From assembly GCA_002025645.1 (NCBI GenBank), contig CP018783.1, forward strand, positions 1,426,001 through 1,490,000: a stretch of DNA of 64,000 bases. Reading direction: 5' to 3'. The first letter of the stretch is position 1. Each line of letters begins with the position of its first letter. Made by a program: the position numbers and the translations under genes. Shown here one piece after another: positions 15,967-24,764 of the stretch. The notes below the pieces were generated by a model that saw only the letters and a program-made list of their open reading frames with translations, was not told where the DNA came from and made no database searches. This stretch comes from Curtobacterium pusillum. Lineage in GTDB: Bacteria; Actinomycetota; Actinomycetes; Actinomycetales; Microbacteriaceae.

Positions 15967-17448
15967 TCAGGAACGCGACAGGCGCGTCACCGTCGCGTGC
16001 GCACCCTCGGTGATGAGCCCATCGAGGGCGTCGCGGTACGCCGCGACGAAGCGCTCGTCGTCGACGAGGTCTCCGAAGACCTGCCGGTTCGCGATGAAGG
16101 CGAGCCGGTCGTCGCGCTGCGTCTTCGCGATCGCCGTGAGCTGATCGGCCAGGCGGTCGACGACGGTGATCGGCTCGCCGGACTCGTCGGTGCCCTCGGC
16201 GTACCGCGCCCAGGACGCCACGATCCCGGCGGACAGCGTGACGGGCCCACCGGACGCGAGGTTCTCGCGGACGACGGGCAGCAGCCACTTCGGGATGCGG
16301 TCGCTCGACTCGGCGCAGAGGCGTGCGAGCGTGTCGCGGACCTCGGGGTTCTGGAAGCGCTCGATGAGCGTGGACTTGTAGTCCTCCAGGTCGATGCCGG
16401 GGACGGGCGTGAGCGTCGGTGTGCCTTCCTCGTCCATGTATCGGCGCAGGAAGGTCGCGATCGCCGGGTCCTGTGTGGCCTCGTGGGCGTAGCGGTAGCC
16501 GGAGAGGTACCCGAAGTAGCAGAGGCCCTGGTGCGACGCGTTGAGCAACCGGAGCTTCATGAGCTCGTACGGTTCGACGTCGTCGACGAGCTGCACGTCG
16601 GCCTGTTCGTACGGCGGGCGTCCGGCCGGGTGGTCGTCCTCGAGCACCCACTGGAAGAAGGGCTCGGCGACGACGGGCCAGGCGTCCTCGATGCCGAGTT
16701 CGTCCCGCACCCAGGCACGGTCCTCGTCGGCGGTGACCGGGGTGATCCGGTCCACCATCGAGTTCGGGAACGAGACGTGCTCGTCCATCCAGTCGGCGAA
16801 CGCGGGGTCCTGCAGGCGGGCGTAGGCGGTGAACATGTCGCGCGCCACGTGGCCGTTGCCCTGGATGTTGTCGCACGACATCACCGTGAACGGCTCCTGC
16901 CCGCGGTCACGGCGTCGGCGGAGTGCTTCGACGACGAGCCCGAACACGGTGCGCGGCGGCGCGTCACCCCGCAGGTCGGCAGCGACGCCCGGCTCGTCGG
17001 CGACGAACTCGCCCGTCACGTGGTCGAAGTTGTAGCCGCCCTCGGTGATGGTCAGGCTGACGATCTTCGTGTCCGGGTGCGCCATCTTCTCGACGACGGC
17101 GTCCGGGTCGTCGACGGCGAGCAGGTAGTCGACGATGCTGCCGATGACGCGGGACTCCCGGGTGCCGTCCGGGTGCTTGAGGACGAGCGTGTACAGGCCG
17201 CCCTGCTCGGCCATCGCGGTCGCCATCCGACGGTCCTGCTCGAGCACGCCGACGCCGCAGATGCCGTAGTCGCGGGCCTCGCCCTGCTGCAGGAGCCGAT
17301 CGACCACCATCGCCTGGTGGGCTCGGTGGAAGCCACCCACACCGAAGTGGACGATGCCGGCGGTGATCCCGTCGCGGTCGTAGGTCGGGACGGCGACACC
17401 GCTCGCGGCGATCTCGTCGAGGGTCTCCGGGGACAGGCGGACGGGCAT
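15967..17448 (-). CDS. Mannitol dehydrogenase family oxidoreductase (mannitol 2-dehydrogenase or fructuronate reductase)
   Basis: 493 residues from the ATG at 17448, which has AAGGAG 7 nt upstream. The N-terminal Rossmann domain has HFGVGGFHRAHQAMVVD (about 37-53). The C-terminal domain carries the polyol dehydrogenase motif MKLRLLNASHQG with the catalytic Lys and Asn (near 306). The family interconverts polyols and keto-sugars with NAD(H), cytoplasmic and metal-independent. DNIQGNGHVARDMF matches mannitol 2-dehydrogenases well, but fructuronate reductase is hard to exclude. It stands alone, divergent from the TetR/MMPL pair. Confidence 0.88.
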   Translation of the reverse strand: MPVRLSPETLDEIAASGVAVPTYDRDGITAGIVHFGVGGFHRAHQAMVVDRLLQQGEARDYGICGVGVLEQDRRMATAMAEQGGLYTLVLKHPDGTRESRVIGSIVDYLLAVDDPDAVVEKMAHPDTKIVSLTITEGGYNFDHVTGEFVADEPGVAADLRGDAPPRTVFGLVVEALRRRRDRGQEPFTVMSCDNIQGNGHVARDMFTAYARLQDPAFADWMDEHVSFPNSMVDRITPVTADEDRAWVRDELGIEDAWPVVAEPFFQWVLEDDHPAGRPPYEQADVQLVDDVEPYELMKLRLLNASHQGLCYFGYLSGYRYAHEATQDPAIATFLRRYMDEEGTPTLTPVPGIDLEDYKSTLIERFQNPEVRDTLARLCAESSDRIPKWLLPVVRENLASGGPVTLSAGIVASWARYAEGTDESGEPITVVDRLADQLTAIAKTQRDDRLAFIANRQVFGDLVDDERFVAAYRDALDGLITEGAHATVTRLSRS

Positions 17449-17578
17449 CGGGTACTCCTTCGTACGGCGGACGTGCTCGGCCCAGTCAACCACGCACAGA
17501 TGTGCTGCACATCGTTTCTGAGTGAGGAGAGCGCTCCGGGGTACGAACCTGAGGATGCACTCCTACTCGTTGCACCGA

Positions 17579-17592
17579 GTGCATCGATGCAC
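17579..17592. promoter_or_regulatory. 14-bp perfect palindrome, candidate TetR operator
   Basis: GTGCATCGATGCAC lies between a TTGCAC -35-like hexamer (17570-17575) and a TAGTGT -10-like hexamer (17594-17599) with 18-nt spacing. A dimer bound here would block the TetR/MMPL promoter, as in classic TetR autoregulation. It could also affect the divergent mannitol dehydrogenase-type gene. Confidence 0.6.
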
Positions 17593-17606
17593 CTAGTGTG
17601 CTCATC

Positions 17607-18245
17607 GTGACCCTGTCGATCGACCGCCGTGCTGCCCTGAAGGCGAAGCACCGAGCGGCGATCCTGCAGGCAGCGCGCGACCTCGTCGAGGAGCGCGGCG
17701 GCCGCGGGTTCAGCGTCGACGACCTGGCATCGCGGGCGGACATCGCGCGCCGGACGGTCTTCAATCACTTCGGGTCCCTCGACGAGGTCCTGCTGGCCGT
17801 GTGCGAGCAGGAGCTCTCGGTCATCATCGACCGGTTCCTGGCCGACATGGCGAAGACCCCGGTCGGCGACGGCAGCCGGGCCTCGATGTTCGACGAACTC
17901 GAGTCGGCGGCCCGCGGCGCAGACCTGGCTCCAGCCATCGCCGGCATGTACCGGATCCTCGGGGACCCCGGCAAGGACGACCCGAAGGCAGCCGTCCTCA
18001 CCCAGACCGCGTTCGCCCGGGTCACCGAGCGCCTCCGCGAAGAGGTCGCCCGGCGCCACCCGGCCGCCGACTCCCTCGACGCCGCCCTGCTCGTCGAGTC
18101 CCTGATGAGCGGGATCGTCGTCATCGCCGAGCACTGGCTCACGACGACCGGCCCCCGACTCGACCAGGACGCGCTCGACGCCTGGGACGCCCTGCTCGCC
18201 CGCCTCGTGCACAGCGTCCGCAGCGGCTACATGCCCACCGACTGA
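17607..18245 (+). CDS. TetR/AcrR family transcriptional regulator
   Basis: About 212 residues. The HTH is GFSVDDLASRADIARRTVFN followed by HFGSLDEVL (about 34-62); the C-terminal helical domain is ligand-binding. The GTG at 17607 lies 7 nt after a TAGTGT -10 element and would be leaderless; a GTG at 17598 in the same frame is an alternative but overlaps that -10. The MMPL exporter follows 74 nt downstream, so the pair resembles a repressor with its drug or lipid exporter. Confidence 0.88.
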   Translation: MTLSIDRRAALKAKHRAAILQAARDLVEERGGRGFSVDDLASRADIARRTVFNHFGSLDEVLLAVCEQELSVIIDRFLADMAKTPVGDGSRASMFDELESAARGADLAPAIAGMYRILGDPGKDDPKAAVLTQTAFARVTERLREEVARRHPAADSLDAALLVESLMSGIVVIAEHWLTTTGPRLDQDALDAWDALLARLVHSVRSGYMPTD

Positions 18246-18319
18246 CTCCACCTCCAGGGGTTCACCGGCGCACCCCACCTCCTCCACAGCACCTGACACG
18301 AAAGGAACGGGGCAACCGC

Positions 18320-20914
18320 ATGGCCGGTCTCCTCTACCGTCTCGGACGGTTCTCCGCACGACGCCACTGGCTCGTGATCATCGCCTGGGTGGTGATCATG
18401 GGCATCGCCGGCGTCACGTACACGCTCTTCGCCGGGACGATCTCGTCGTCCATCACCATCCCGAACACCAAGACCAGTCAGGTGCAGGACGAGCTGGCCG
18501 ACAAGTTCCCGTCCGCGAACGGCGGCAACGGGACGATCGTCTTCGAGACGAAGAACGGCAAGGCGTTCACCGACACGCAGAAGTCCGACGTCGCGGACTT
18601 CCTGAAGGGCATCGAGAAGCTCGACGGGGTCAAGGGCGCCACCAGCGGCTTCGACACCCAGAAGCAGCTCGACGACGGCCGCCAGAAGATCACCGACGGT
18701 CAGGCGCAGATCGCCGACCAGGAGTCGCAGATCACCGACGGCCAGACGCAGATCGACTCCGGGAAGCAGCAGATCGCCGCTGCCCAGAAGCAGCTCGACG
18801 CGCAGAAGCAGCAGGTGGCCGCCCTCACCGGTGCCGCCCAGAGCGCCGCGCAGGCGCAGCTCGACGCCGCCCAGCAGCAACTCGACGCGCAGCAGCAGAC
18901 GATCGACGCATCGCAGCAGAAGCTCGACGACGGCAAGACCAAGCTCGCCGACGCGAAGCAGACGCTCGACGAGAACGCGCGACTGCTCGACCTGTCGAAG
19001 GACATCCGGTTCGTGTCGTCGAACGGCAGCGCCGTCATCGGCACCGTGCAGTTCACGAAGTCGACGTTCGAGGTCCCCGCGGACACCAAGACCGCGATCG
19101 CCGACAAGGCTGACGACGCCGACATCAGCGGCGTGAGCGTGTACGTCTCGAACGACATCGCGCAGGGCGTCCCGTCGATCCTCGGCCCCGGTGAGATCGG
19201 CGGCGTGATCATCGCCGCGATCGTGCTGTTCCTCATGCTCCGCACGATCATCGGCGCCGCCGTGCCGCTCGTCAGCGCCGTCCTCGGCGTCGGGGTGGCC
19301 TCGCTCGCCGCCCTGTCGTTCTCGAGCCTCGTCGAGTTCATCTCGGTGACGCCGGTGCTGGGGGTGATGCTGGGCCTGGCGGTCGGCATCGACTACTCGT
19401 TGTTCATCCTGAACCGACACCGGACCCAGCTGAAGCAGGGCATGCAGGTGCACGAGTCGATCGGGCTCGCGAACGGCACCTCCGGCAACGCCGTGGTCTT
19501 CGCGGGTGCGACCGTCATCGTCGCCCTGCTCGCGCTGAACATCACGGGCATCCCGTTCCTCGGCCTGATGGGCACCGTCGGCGCGGTCGCGGTGTTCTTC
19601 GCGATCCTCATCGCCACGTCCTTCACCCCGGCGCTGCTGTCGCTCATCGGCATGCGGATCCTCCGGAAGAAGGAGCGCGCGAAGATCGGCAACACCGACT
19701 CGACGCGGGTGCCGAACAAGCCGATGTCGACCTGGCGCGCGGTCATCACGCTCGTCGCCGGCGTCGCGGTCCTCGGCACGATCGCCCTGCCCGCCACGCA
19801 GATGCGCCTCGGCCTGCCGACCGGTGCGTCCGAGTCGGTCGACTCCAGCCAGTACAAGGCGTACAAGGCGCTCGACGAGGAGTTCGGCGCCGGCCAGAAC
19901 GGTCCGCTCCTGGTCGTGGCGACCCTGCCGAAGGCGATCAGCAAGGACGACGTCACCGCGACCGAGGTCACGATCGGCGAAGCCCTGGCGAAGAACGACG
20001 ACGTCAAGGCCGTCCTGCCGATCGGTGGCTCCAAGGACCGTGACATCATCGCGTTCCAGGTGAAGCCCGCGGGCGGCCCGGACAGTGTCTCCACCGAGAC
20101 GCTCGTGAAGGACCTCCGTGCGCAGGACGTCACCGTCGACGGCGGGAAGGCCACGCTCGGCGTCGCCGGCAACGCCTCGGCGAACATCGACGTGTCCGAG
20201 AAGCTCGCGGACGTCCTGCCGCTCTACCTGGTGGTGGTCGTCGGCCTGTCGCTGATCATCCTCATCATCGTGTTCCGGTCGTTCCTCGTGCCGATCACCG
20301 CGACGGCGGGCTTCATCCTGTCGGTGATGGCGTCGTTCGGTGGCCTGACCGCGATCTACCAGTGGGGTTGGCTCGGCAGCGTGTTCGGGGTGCACGACCC
20401 CGCACCGATCCTGAGCTTCCTGCCCATCATCGAGATCGGCATCCTGTTCGGACTCGCGATGGACTACCAGCTGTTCCTGGTGTCCGGCATGCGTGAGGCC
20501 TACGCCCACGGAGCCTCGGCGAAGGTGGCGGTCCAGCGCGGCCTGCACGCCGGTCGCGCCGTGGTCACAGCAGCTGCGATCATCATGATCTCGGTCTTCG
20601 CGGGCTTCATCTTCTCGGACTCCTCCACGATCAAGCCGATCGGGTTCGGCCTGGCGTTCGGTGTCCTGGTGGACGCGTTCGTCGTCCGGATGCTGCTCAT
20701 CCCGGCCGCGATGCACCTGCTCGGCAAGAGCGCCTGGTGGTTCCCGAAGTGGCTCGACCGGATCGTGCCGGACGTCGACGTGGAGGGCGCGAAGCTCGAG
20801 CGGTCGCACCCGGTCGCCGGGCACGAGAGCACCCACACCGGGTCGCACGCGCTGCCCGTGGAGCCGGACGCGCACGCGCACGAGTCGGGGCACCCGCCGG
20901 CGCACCGCGCGTAG
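18320..20914 (+). CDS. MMPL/RND family transporter with a long coiled-coil insert
   Basis: 864 residues from the ATG at 18320 (AAAGGAA SD 12 nt upstream). TM1 is near 25-47. The first extracytoplasmic region contains a Gln/Asp-rich heptad stretch (about 110-228) with repeats such as DGQAQIADQE and DAQKQQVAAL, predicted as a long coiled coil. TM bundles follow near 290-460 and 630-830, each with the MMPL Asp-Tyr pair (GIDYSLFILNRHR near 355, AMDYQLFLVSGMREA near 714). The coiled coil is as in HpnN/YdfJ-like actinobacterial exporters and may reach across the wall. The C-terminal tail is His-rich. Exports lipids or drugs; regulated by the TetR upstream (inference). Confidence 0.9.
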   Translation: MAGLLYRLGRFSARRHWLVIIAWVVIMGIAGVTYTLFAGTISSSITIPNTKTSQVQDELADKFPSANGGNGTIVFETKNGKAFTDTQKSDVADFLKGIEKLDGVKGATSGFDTQKQLDDGRQKITDGQAQIADQESQITDGQTQIDSGKQQIAAAQKQLDAQKQQVAALTGAAQSAAQAQLDAAQQQLDAQQQTIDASQQKLDDGKTKLADAKQTLDENARLLDLSKDIRFVSSNGSAVIGTVQFTKSTFEVPADTKTAIADKADDADISGVSVYVSNDIAQGVPSILGPGEIGGVIIAAIVLFLMLRTIIGAAVPLVSAVLGVGVASLAALSFSSLVEFISVTPVLGVMLGLAVGIDYSLFILNRHRTQLKQGMQVHESIGLANGTSGNAVVFAGATVIVALLALNITGIPFLGLMGTVGAVAVFFAILIATSFTPALLSLIGMRILRKKERAKIGNTDSTRVPNKPMSTWRAVITLVAGVAVLGTIALPATQMRLGLPTGASESVDSSQYKAYKALDEEFGAGQNGPLLVVATLPKAISKDDVTATEVTIGEALAKNDDVKAVLPIGGSKDRDIIAFQVKPAGGPDSVSTETLVKDLRAQDVTVDGGKATLGVAGNASANIDVSEKLADVLPLYLVVVVGLSLIILIIVFRSFLVPITATAGFILSVMASFGGLTAIYQWGWLGSVFGVHDPAPILSFLPIIEIGILFGLAMDYQLFLVSGMREAYAHGASAKVAVQRGLHAGRAVVTAAAIIMISVFAGFIFSDSSTIKPIGFGLAFGVLVDAFVVRMLLIPAAMHLLGKSAWWFPKWLDRIVPDVDVEGAKLERSHPVAGHESTHTGSHALPVEPDAHAHESGHPPAHRA

Positions 20915-20926
20915 TCGACGCACCCA

Positions 20927-20974
20927 GCCTGGAGGCGCGGGTCGACCCTCATGGGTCGGCCCCCGCCTCCAGGC
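20927..20974 (+). terminator. Palindrome after the MMPL gene (family member 4)
   Basis: Outer arms GCCTGGAGGCG and complement pair well; inner arms around GGGTC and GACCC are imperfect. GACGCACCC precedes it directly after the MMPL stop. It separates the exporter from the downstream MarR gene on the same strand. Confidence 0.65.
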
Positions 20975-21040
20975 GGTTGCGGCACACCCCCGCGCGATCG
21001 CGCGCCGCGACGTTTCGTGGGCGAACGGTATGGTGGGCGG

Positions 21041-21484
21041 ATGACCGAGACCGACGTCGACCCGCTCGCCCTCGACCGGCAGCTCTGCTTCGCGCTGGCG
21101 GCGACCAGCCGGAGCGTCATCGGGCTCTACCGCGACCTTCTCGACCCCATGGGCCTCACCCACCCGCAGTACCTCGTGATGCTCGCGCTGTGGGAACGCG
21201 ACCCCCGCTCGGTCCGCGAGATCGCCCGCGAACTGCGGCTCGACTCCGCCACCCTGAGTCCACTGCTCAAGCGGCTCGAGGCCTCCGGCTACGTCCGACG
21301 CTCGCGCAGCGCCGCCGACGAACGCCAGCTCGAGGTCTCGCTGACCACGGCCGGCCGGGCACTCCGCGACCGCGCCCGAGCAGTCCCCCTCGCGGTGGCC
21401 GACCGGCTCGGCTGGCCCCTGGCGCGACTCGAGGCCCTCAAGGACGAGCTCACCGAGCTCCTCGAACGCGTCGACACCGTGTGA
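21041..21484 (+). CDS. MarR family regulator resembling OhrR (organic peroxide sensor)
   Basis: 147 residues. The N-terminus LDRQLCFALAATSRSVIGLY keeps the single Cys of OhrR that reacts with organic peroxides, followed by MGLTHPQYLVMLALWE and the wHTH ELRLDSATLSPLLKRLE. That lineup matches OhrR better than general MarR proteins. No ohr peroxidase gene is visible nearby; the closest targets are the small zinc-ribbon-like gene and the old yellow enzyme downstream. A TATGGT -10 (21029-21034) ends 6 nt before the ATG (leaderless). CGCGCGATCGCGCG, a perfect palindrome, lies at 20991-21004. Confidence 0.85.
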   Translation: MTETDVDPLALDRQLCFALAATSRSVIGLYRDLLDPMGLTHPQYLVMLALWERDPRSVREIARELRLDSATLSPLLKRLEASGYVRRSRSAADERQLEVSLTTAGRALRDRARAVPLAVADRLGWPLARLEALKDELTELLERVDTV

Positions 21485-21508
21485 TCCGGAGCCATTCGTG
21501 GCACAATG

Positions 21509-21522
21509 GTTCGTGCACGAAC
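21509..21522. promoter_or_regulatory. 14-bp perfect palindrome upstream of small gene, candidate operator
   Basis: GTTCGTGCACGAAC lies 14 nt before the GTG of the small gene at 21536 and just after an ACAATG-like -10. It is a plausible site for the MarR/OhrR-like protein encoded immediately upstream. It differs from the GC-only palindrome before the regulator gene itself, so the assignment is tentative. Confidence 0.45.
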
Positions 21523-21535
21523 GAAAGGACGGACC

Positions 21536-21748
21536 GTGGGTCGCTTCGGACAGTGGTACGAACGGTGGAACAGCACGCTCATCGCCAAGATGGGGCCGTC
21601 CCAGATCGGCGCCGGACACCCCGAGGGCGTCGACGACCGCACGATCGACCGCGGCTGCCCGATCTGCGGCCAGCCCCTCTCGCTGCACCAGGTGATCCGC
21701 CCCGAGGGGCAGGTGCGCTCGTCGACGCTCGTCTGCCCGCGACCCTGA
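21536..21748 (+). CDS. Small protein with CPxCG zinc-knuckle-like motif, function unknown
   Basis: 70 residues. The GTG at 21536 follows GAAAGGA with 6-nt spacing; longer in-frame starts lack an SD. The N-terminal half is charged (RFGQWYERWNSTLIAKMGPS). Then come CPICGQPLSLHQ and a final VCPRP, giving three Cys and a His that could bind zinc. I do not recognise the family. Codon use is normal for the region. It lies between the OhrR-like regulator and an old yellow enzyme and may share their regulation. Confidence 0.6.
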   Translation: MGRFGQWYERWNSTLIAKMGPSQIGAGHPEGVDDRTIDRGCPICGQPLSLHQVIRPEGQVRSSTLVCPRP

Positions 21749-21800
21749 CGATCCCCTGCGCGCGGGAATTGCACCGCGCAACACGTCGTTCCAGCCGGGC

Positions 21801-22895
21801 GTGAAGCTCTTCGAACCCGCCGACTTCGGCGCACTCCCCCTGTCGAACCGCATCGTCATGGCCCCGCTCACCCGCGTGCGCGCCGGCGAGCACGGTGTCC
21901 CGAACGACCTGCTCGTCGAGCACTACGCGCAGCGCGCCGGACTCGGCCTGATCGTCACCGAGGGCACCTGGCCCGTGCAGGAGGGCCGCTCGTACCCCGG
22001 CCAGCCCGGCATCGAGACCGAGGAGCAGATCGCCGGCTGGCGTCGGGTCGCCGACGCCGTGCACGCCGCCGGCGGCACCATCGTCATGCAGCTCATGCAC
22101 GGCGGCCGCGTCTCGCACACGGACATCTCGCAGACCCCGCGGATCGTCGCCCCCTCGGCCCTGGCTGCACCCGGCCAGACCCACCTCGCCGACGGGTCGA
22201 AGGTCGACATGCCGGTCCCCCACGAACTGACGACCGACGAGGTCCAGGAAGCCGTCCAGGGCTTCGTCCAGGCCGCACGCAACGCCGTCGCCGCTGGACT
22301 CGACGGCGTCCAGGTGCACGGTGCCAACGGGTACCTCGTGCACGAGTTCACCTCGACCGCGTCGAACACCCGAACCGACCAGTACGGCGGCTCGCCCGAG
22401 AACCGCGCCCGCTTCGCGATCGAGGTCACCACCGCCGTCGCCGAGGCCATCGGCGCCGACCGCACCGGCATCCGGCTCTCCCCCGAGCACGGCATCCAGG
22501 GCGTCATCGAGGACGACCCGGCCGACGTCCGTGCCGTCTACACCGCCATCGCCGAGGGGCTGGCGCCGCTCGGACTCGCCTTCGTCGACGTCCTGCACGC
22601 CGAGCCGACGGGCGACCTCGTGCAGCACATCCGCCGCACCGTGCGGGCGCCGTTCATCGCCAACTCCGGCTTCAGTGCGCTGACCACCCGCGACGAGGCT
22701 CTCGCCCTCGTCGAGGACGGCCACGCGGACGCCGTCGGGGTCGGTCGCGCCGCGATCGCCAACCCGGACCTCGCCCACCGCTGGGAGCACGACACGGAAC
22801 TCAACGAGCCGCGTCCGGAGCTGTTCTACGGCCAGGGCGCCGAGGGCTACACCGACTACCCGACGCTGGCCGAGCTGCGCGAGCGGGTCGCGTAG
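21801..22895 (+). CDS. Alkene reductase, old yellow enzyme family (NemA/OYE-like)
   Basis: 364 residues forming an FMN-binding TIM barrel. It starts LFEPADFGALPLSNRIVMAP, then LMHGGRVSH near 99 (flavin contact), HGANGYLVHEFTS near 174 (the His-x-x-Asn pair binding the substrate carbonyl or nitro oxygen), a Tyr in TDQYGGSPENRARF as proton donor near 194, and ANSGF near 287. It reduces activated C=C bonds or nitro compounds with NAD(P)H in the cytoplasm. Position after an OhrR-like regulator fits an electrophile or peroxide response (inference). The start is GTG without a strong SD. Confidence 0.92.
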   Translation: MKLFEPADFGALPLSNRIVMAPLTRVRAGEHGVPNDLLVEHYAQRAGLGLIVTEGTWPVQEGRSYPGQPGIETEEQIAGWRRVADAVHAAGGTIVMQLMHGGRVSHTDISQTPRIVAPSALAAPGQTHLADGSKVDMPVPHELTTDEVQEAVQGFVQAARNAVAAGLDGVQVHGANGYLVHEFTSTASNTRTDQYGGSPENRARFAIEVTTAVAEAIGADRTGIRLSPEHGIQGVIEDDPADVRAVYTAIAEGLAPLGLAFVDVLHAEPTGDLVQHIRRTVRAPFIANSGFSALTTRDEALALVEDGHADAVGVGRAAIANPDLAHRWEHDTELNEPRPELFYGQGAEGYTDYPTLAELRERVA

Positions 22896-22914
22896 TCGAC
22901 GCAACCGCCTGATC

Positions 22915-22954
22915 GACGGGAGGCGCGGTGTCAGCTGGCGCCGCGCCTCCCGTC
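22915..22954. terminator. Palindrome between convergent genes (family member 5)
   Basis: GACGGGAGGCGCGGTGTC-AGCT-GGCGCCGCGCCTCCCGTC, with one G-T wobble-type change in the arms. It follows GACGCAACC after the old yellow enzyme stop. The opposite-strand nucleotidyltransferase gene ends inside the loop (stop at 22931-22933), so its last codons are part of one arm. Confidence 0.7.
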
Positions 22955-23539
22955 TGTGGAGAGACCGCTCGCAGTCGGACGATCGCGGTCGGTGCCGTCC
23001 CAGAGGTCCGTGCAGTCGACCGGCGCCACGCCCGCTCGCCGCAACCACAGACCCGCACGACGGTCCCCCGGGTCCGCCGCGACCGCCGAGACGAGCGATG
23101 CCCGGTGCGCCGATCCGGCGAGCACGGGGTGTCCCGGTCGGTCCCCGAAGACCGCGCGACGGAGCGTCGTCGGGCGGCCGCCGTCGCCGAGCACCCGCCG
23201 GACGGCGGCCGCGGGGAGTCCGGGCAGGTCGACGAGGGAGACACAGGCCGCCGCAGATCCGGTGACCGCGGCGAGCCCGGCGACGAGGGACGCGCCCGGG
23301 CCCGCGGCCCAGTCCTCGGCGACGACGACGGACACGCCGTCCCGTCGGGGAAGGAGCGGCCGCGCACGCTCCGCCGCGGCGCCGAGGACGACGACGACCC
23401 GGTCGCAACCGCCGTCGAGGAGGGCGTCGACACCGACGTGCAGCCACGGGGTGCCGTCTGCGTCGGTGATGAGCGCCTTCGGCCGGCCCATCCGCGTACC
23501 GGCGCCGGCGGCGAGCAGGACGCCGACCGCCTCGGTCAC
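22931..23539 (-). CDS. MobA/MocA-like nucleotidyltransferase (molybdenum cofactor)
   Basis: 202 residues. LLAAGAGTRMGRPKAL (about 8-23) is the NTP-binding signature of MobA-type transferases; LVDLPGLP near 110 supplies the metal-binding Asp. Next to xanthine dehydrogenase genes the likely job is attaching CMP (MocA) or GMP (MobA) to molybdopterin for that enzyme; which one cannot be told. The GTG overlaps the uricase stop (GTGA), so it is translationally coupled to uricase. The 3' end runs into the palindrome at 22915, which fixes the last residues (DGRRGAS). Confidence 0.8.
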   Translation of the reverse strand: MTEAVGVLLAAGAGTRMGRPKALITDADGTPWLHVGVDALLDGGCDRVVVVLGAAAERARPLLPRRDGVSVVVAEDWAAGPGASLVAGLAAVTGSAAACVSLVDLPGLPAAAVRRVLGDGGRPTTLRRAVFGDRPGHPVLAGSAHRASLVSAVAADPGDRRAGLWLRRAGVAPVDCTDLWDGTDRDRPTASGLSTDGRRGAS

Positions 23540-24480
23540 ACGAACGCCGGGACCGACTGCCACGCGGCCGGTGCCTCGGCGACGCCGTCCCGCGCGACGG
23601 TCCCGGAGATCAGGCCGTAGGGGCGGTCGGCGGCGTAGAACACCTCGCCGGGGTTGTCCAGACCGAACGGCGCGAGGTCGACCAGGAAGTGGTGCTTGTT
23701 CGGCATCGAGAACCGGACCTCGGCGATCTCGGGGAACGCCTCGATCGCCGTGCGGCCCATCGCGAACAGGGTCTGCTGCAGCGCCAGGGAGTGCAGGTCG
23801 GCGAAGGTCGCGAGCATCCGGTCGAGGACCCCGGCGTACAGCGCGTCGTAGTCGATGCCAGCGGCCACGGCCTCGGGCGTGTACCGCCAGCGTGCCGTCA
23901 CCGAGGTCGCGAGGATCCGGTCGTCGGTCTCCGCGAGCGTCGTGTAGCCGTCGCGGGGGAACCCGTGGAACTCGCTGCCCGTCGACTTCAGGACCGTGAG
24001 GTCGGTGACCCCGGCGAGCACGTGCACGTCGTCGCCGTCGACCTGCACCACGGCCGTGCGGGTGCCGCGACCGGCCCGGACGAACGAGTGGTCGTGCTCC
24101 CGGCCGTCGACGACGATCCGCTCCCACGTGTGCTGCTCGGCGGACAGGGTCGAACCGTCGTACCAGTCGAAGGCGGTGCTGAAGTGCCGGCCGAGTCGCA
24201 GGAGGAAGTCCTCCGGCGTCCCCACCCCGTGCGCCTTCGCGAAGGCGTAGACCGTGTTCTTCTGCGTGTCCGTCGCGACGACCTTGGCGTTGTCGCCCTC
24301 GGTGTACGAGTCGGCGAGCGCCGCGCCGCGCAACTGGGTCGTGACGGTCAGGTCCTCGATCTCGTGCCGGTCGGTGTCGCGTGTGACCCGGACGAGCCGG
24401 ACCTCGGCCTTGCCGTACTGGTTCGCACCGAGGTGGACGGTCGTGGTGGTGGGGACTGGCTGCACGTCGGTGATCTCCAT
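23536..24480 (-). CDS. Urate oxidase (uricase)
   Basis: 314 residues, normal for bacterial uricase of the two-T-fold type. LGANQYGKAEVRLVRV near 18 carries the catalytic Lys, SYTEGDNAKVVATDTQKNTVY near 58 holds the Thr of the charge-relay pair, and MPNKHHFLVDLAPFG near 268 is the classic second signature. It oxidises urate to 5-hydroxyisourate without cofactor. With xanthine dehydrogenase and the 8-oxoguanine deaminase-like protein, it receives urate from both routes. Genes for the later steps to allantoin are not in the window. A region with in-phase GlnR-like half-sites lies upstream (24504-24530). Confidence 0.95.
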   Translation of the reverse strand: MEITDVQPVPTTTTVHLGANQYGKAEVRLVRVTRDTDRHEIEDLTVTTQLRGAALADSYTEGDNAKVVATDTQKNTVYAFAKAHGVGTPEDFLLRLGRHFSTAFDWYDGSTLSAEQHTWERIVVDGREHDHSFVRAGRGTRTAVVQVDGDDVHVLAGVTDLTVLKSTGSEFHGFPRDGYTTLAETDDRILATSVTARWRYTPEAVAAGIDYDALYAGVLDRMLATFADLHSLALQQTLFAMGRTAIEAFPEIAEVRFSMPNKHHFLVDLAPFGLDNPGEVFYAADRPYGLISGTVARDGVAEAPAAWQSVPAFV

Positions 24481-24558
24481 GGAGGCGACGATGACACCCG
24501 TGTGTTTCGGCGGTGGGTCGAACAGGTCACGAGCTCCGTCAGCGGCCGCGGCCCGGTC

Positions 24559-24596
24559 GTGACGCACCCGTCGAACGCCCGTAACCACACGGAAAC
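24559..24596 (+). promoter_or_regulatory. GlnR-type nitrogen box upstream of xanthine dehydrogenase genes
   Basis: GTAAC-CACACG-GAAAC (24581-24596) fits the actinobacterial GlnR pattern GTnAC-n6-GAAAC exactly, with a further GTGAC at 24559-24563, two 11-bp turns upstream. It lies in the 284-bp divergent gap between uricase (minus) and the FAD subunit gene (plus). Weaker half-sites at 24504 (GTTTC) and 24526 (GTCAC), also in 11-bp phase, face the uricase gene. The rest of the gap shows no clear gene. Confidence 0.75.
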
Positions 24597-24764
24597 ACCC
24601 GTTCCATAACGTTGCCGCCACGACGCACCCGATCGAGGAGGGCCCCGTGGCGCACACATCCGCACCCCGGCAGTCCTCGGCGTGGAACCGCGGGATGATC
24701 GCGCACGGACGACGGTCCGACGGCGCCATCGACACCCGTTCCCCCATCCCGATCGGACCCTGCA

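Noticed and set aside
18227-21871. A 1214-codon open frame on the minus strand
   Set aside because: It is antisense to the MMPL and MarR genes, Arg/Glu/Asp/His-rich and low-complexity, as expected from GC-rich coding DNA read backwards. The same applies to the long frames opposite 24539-28447 and 36860-39604.
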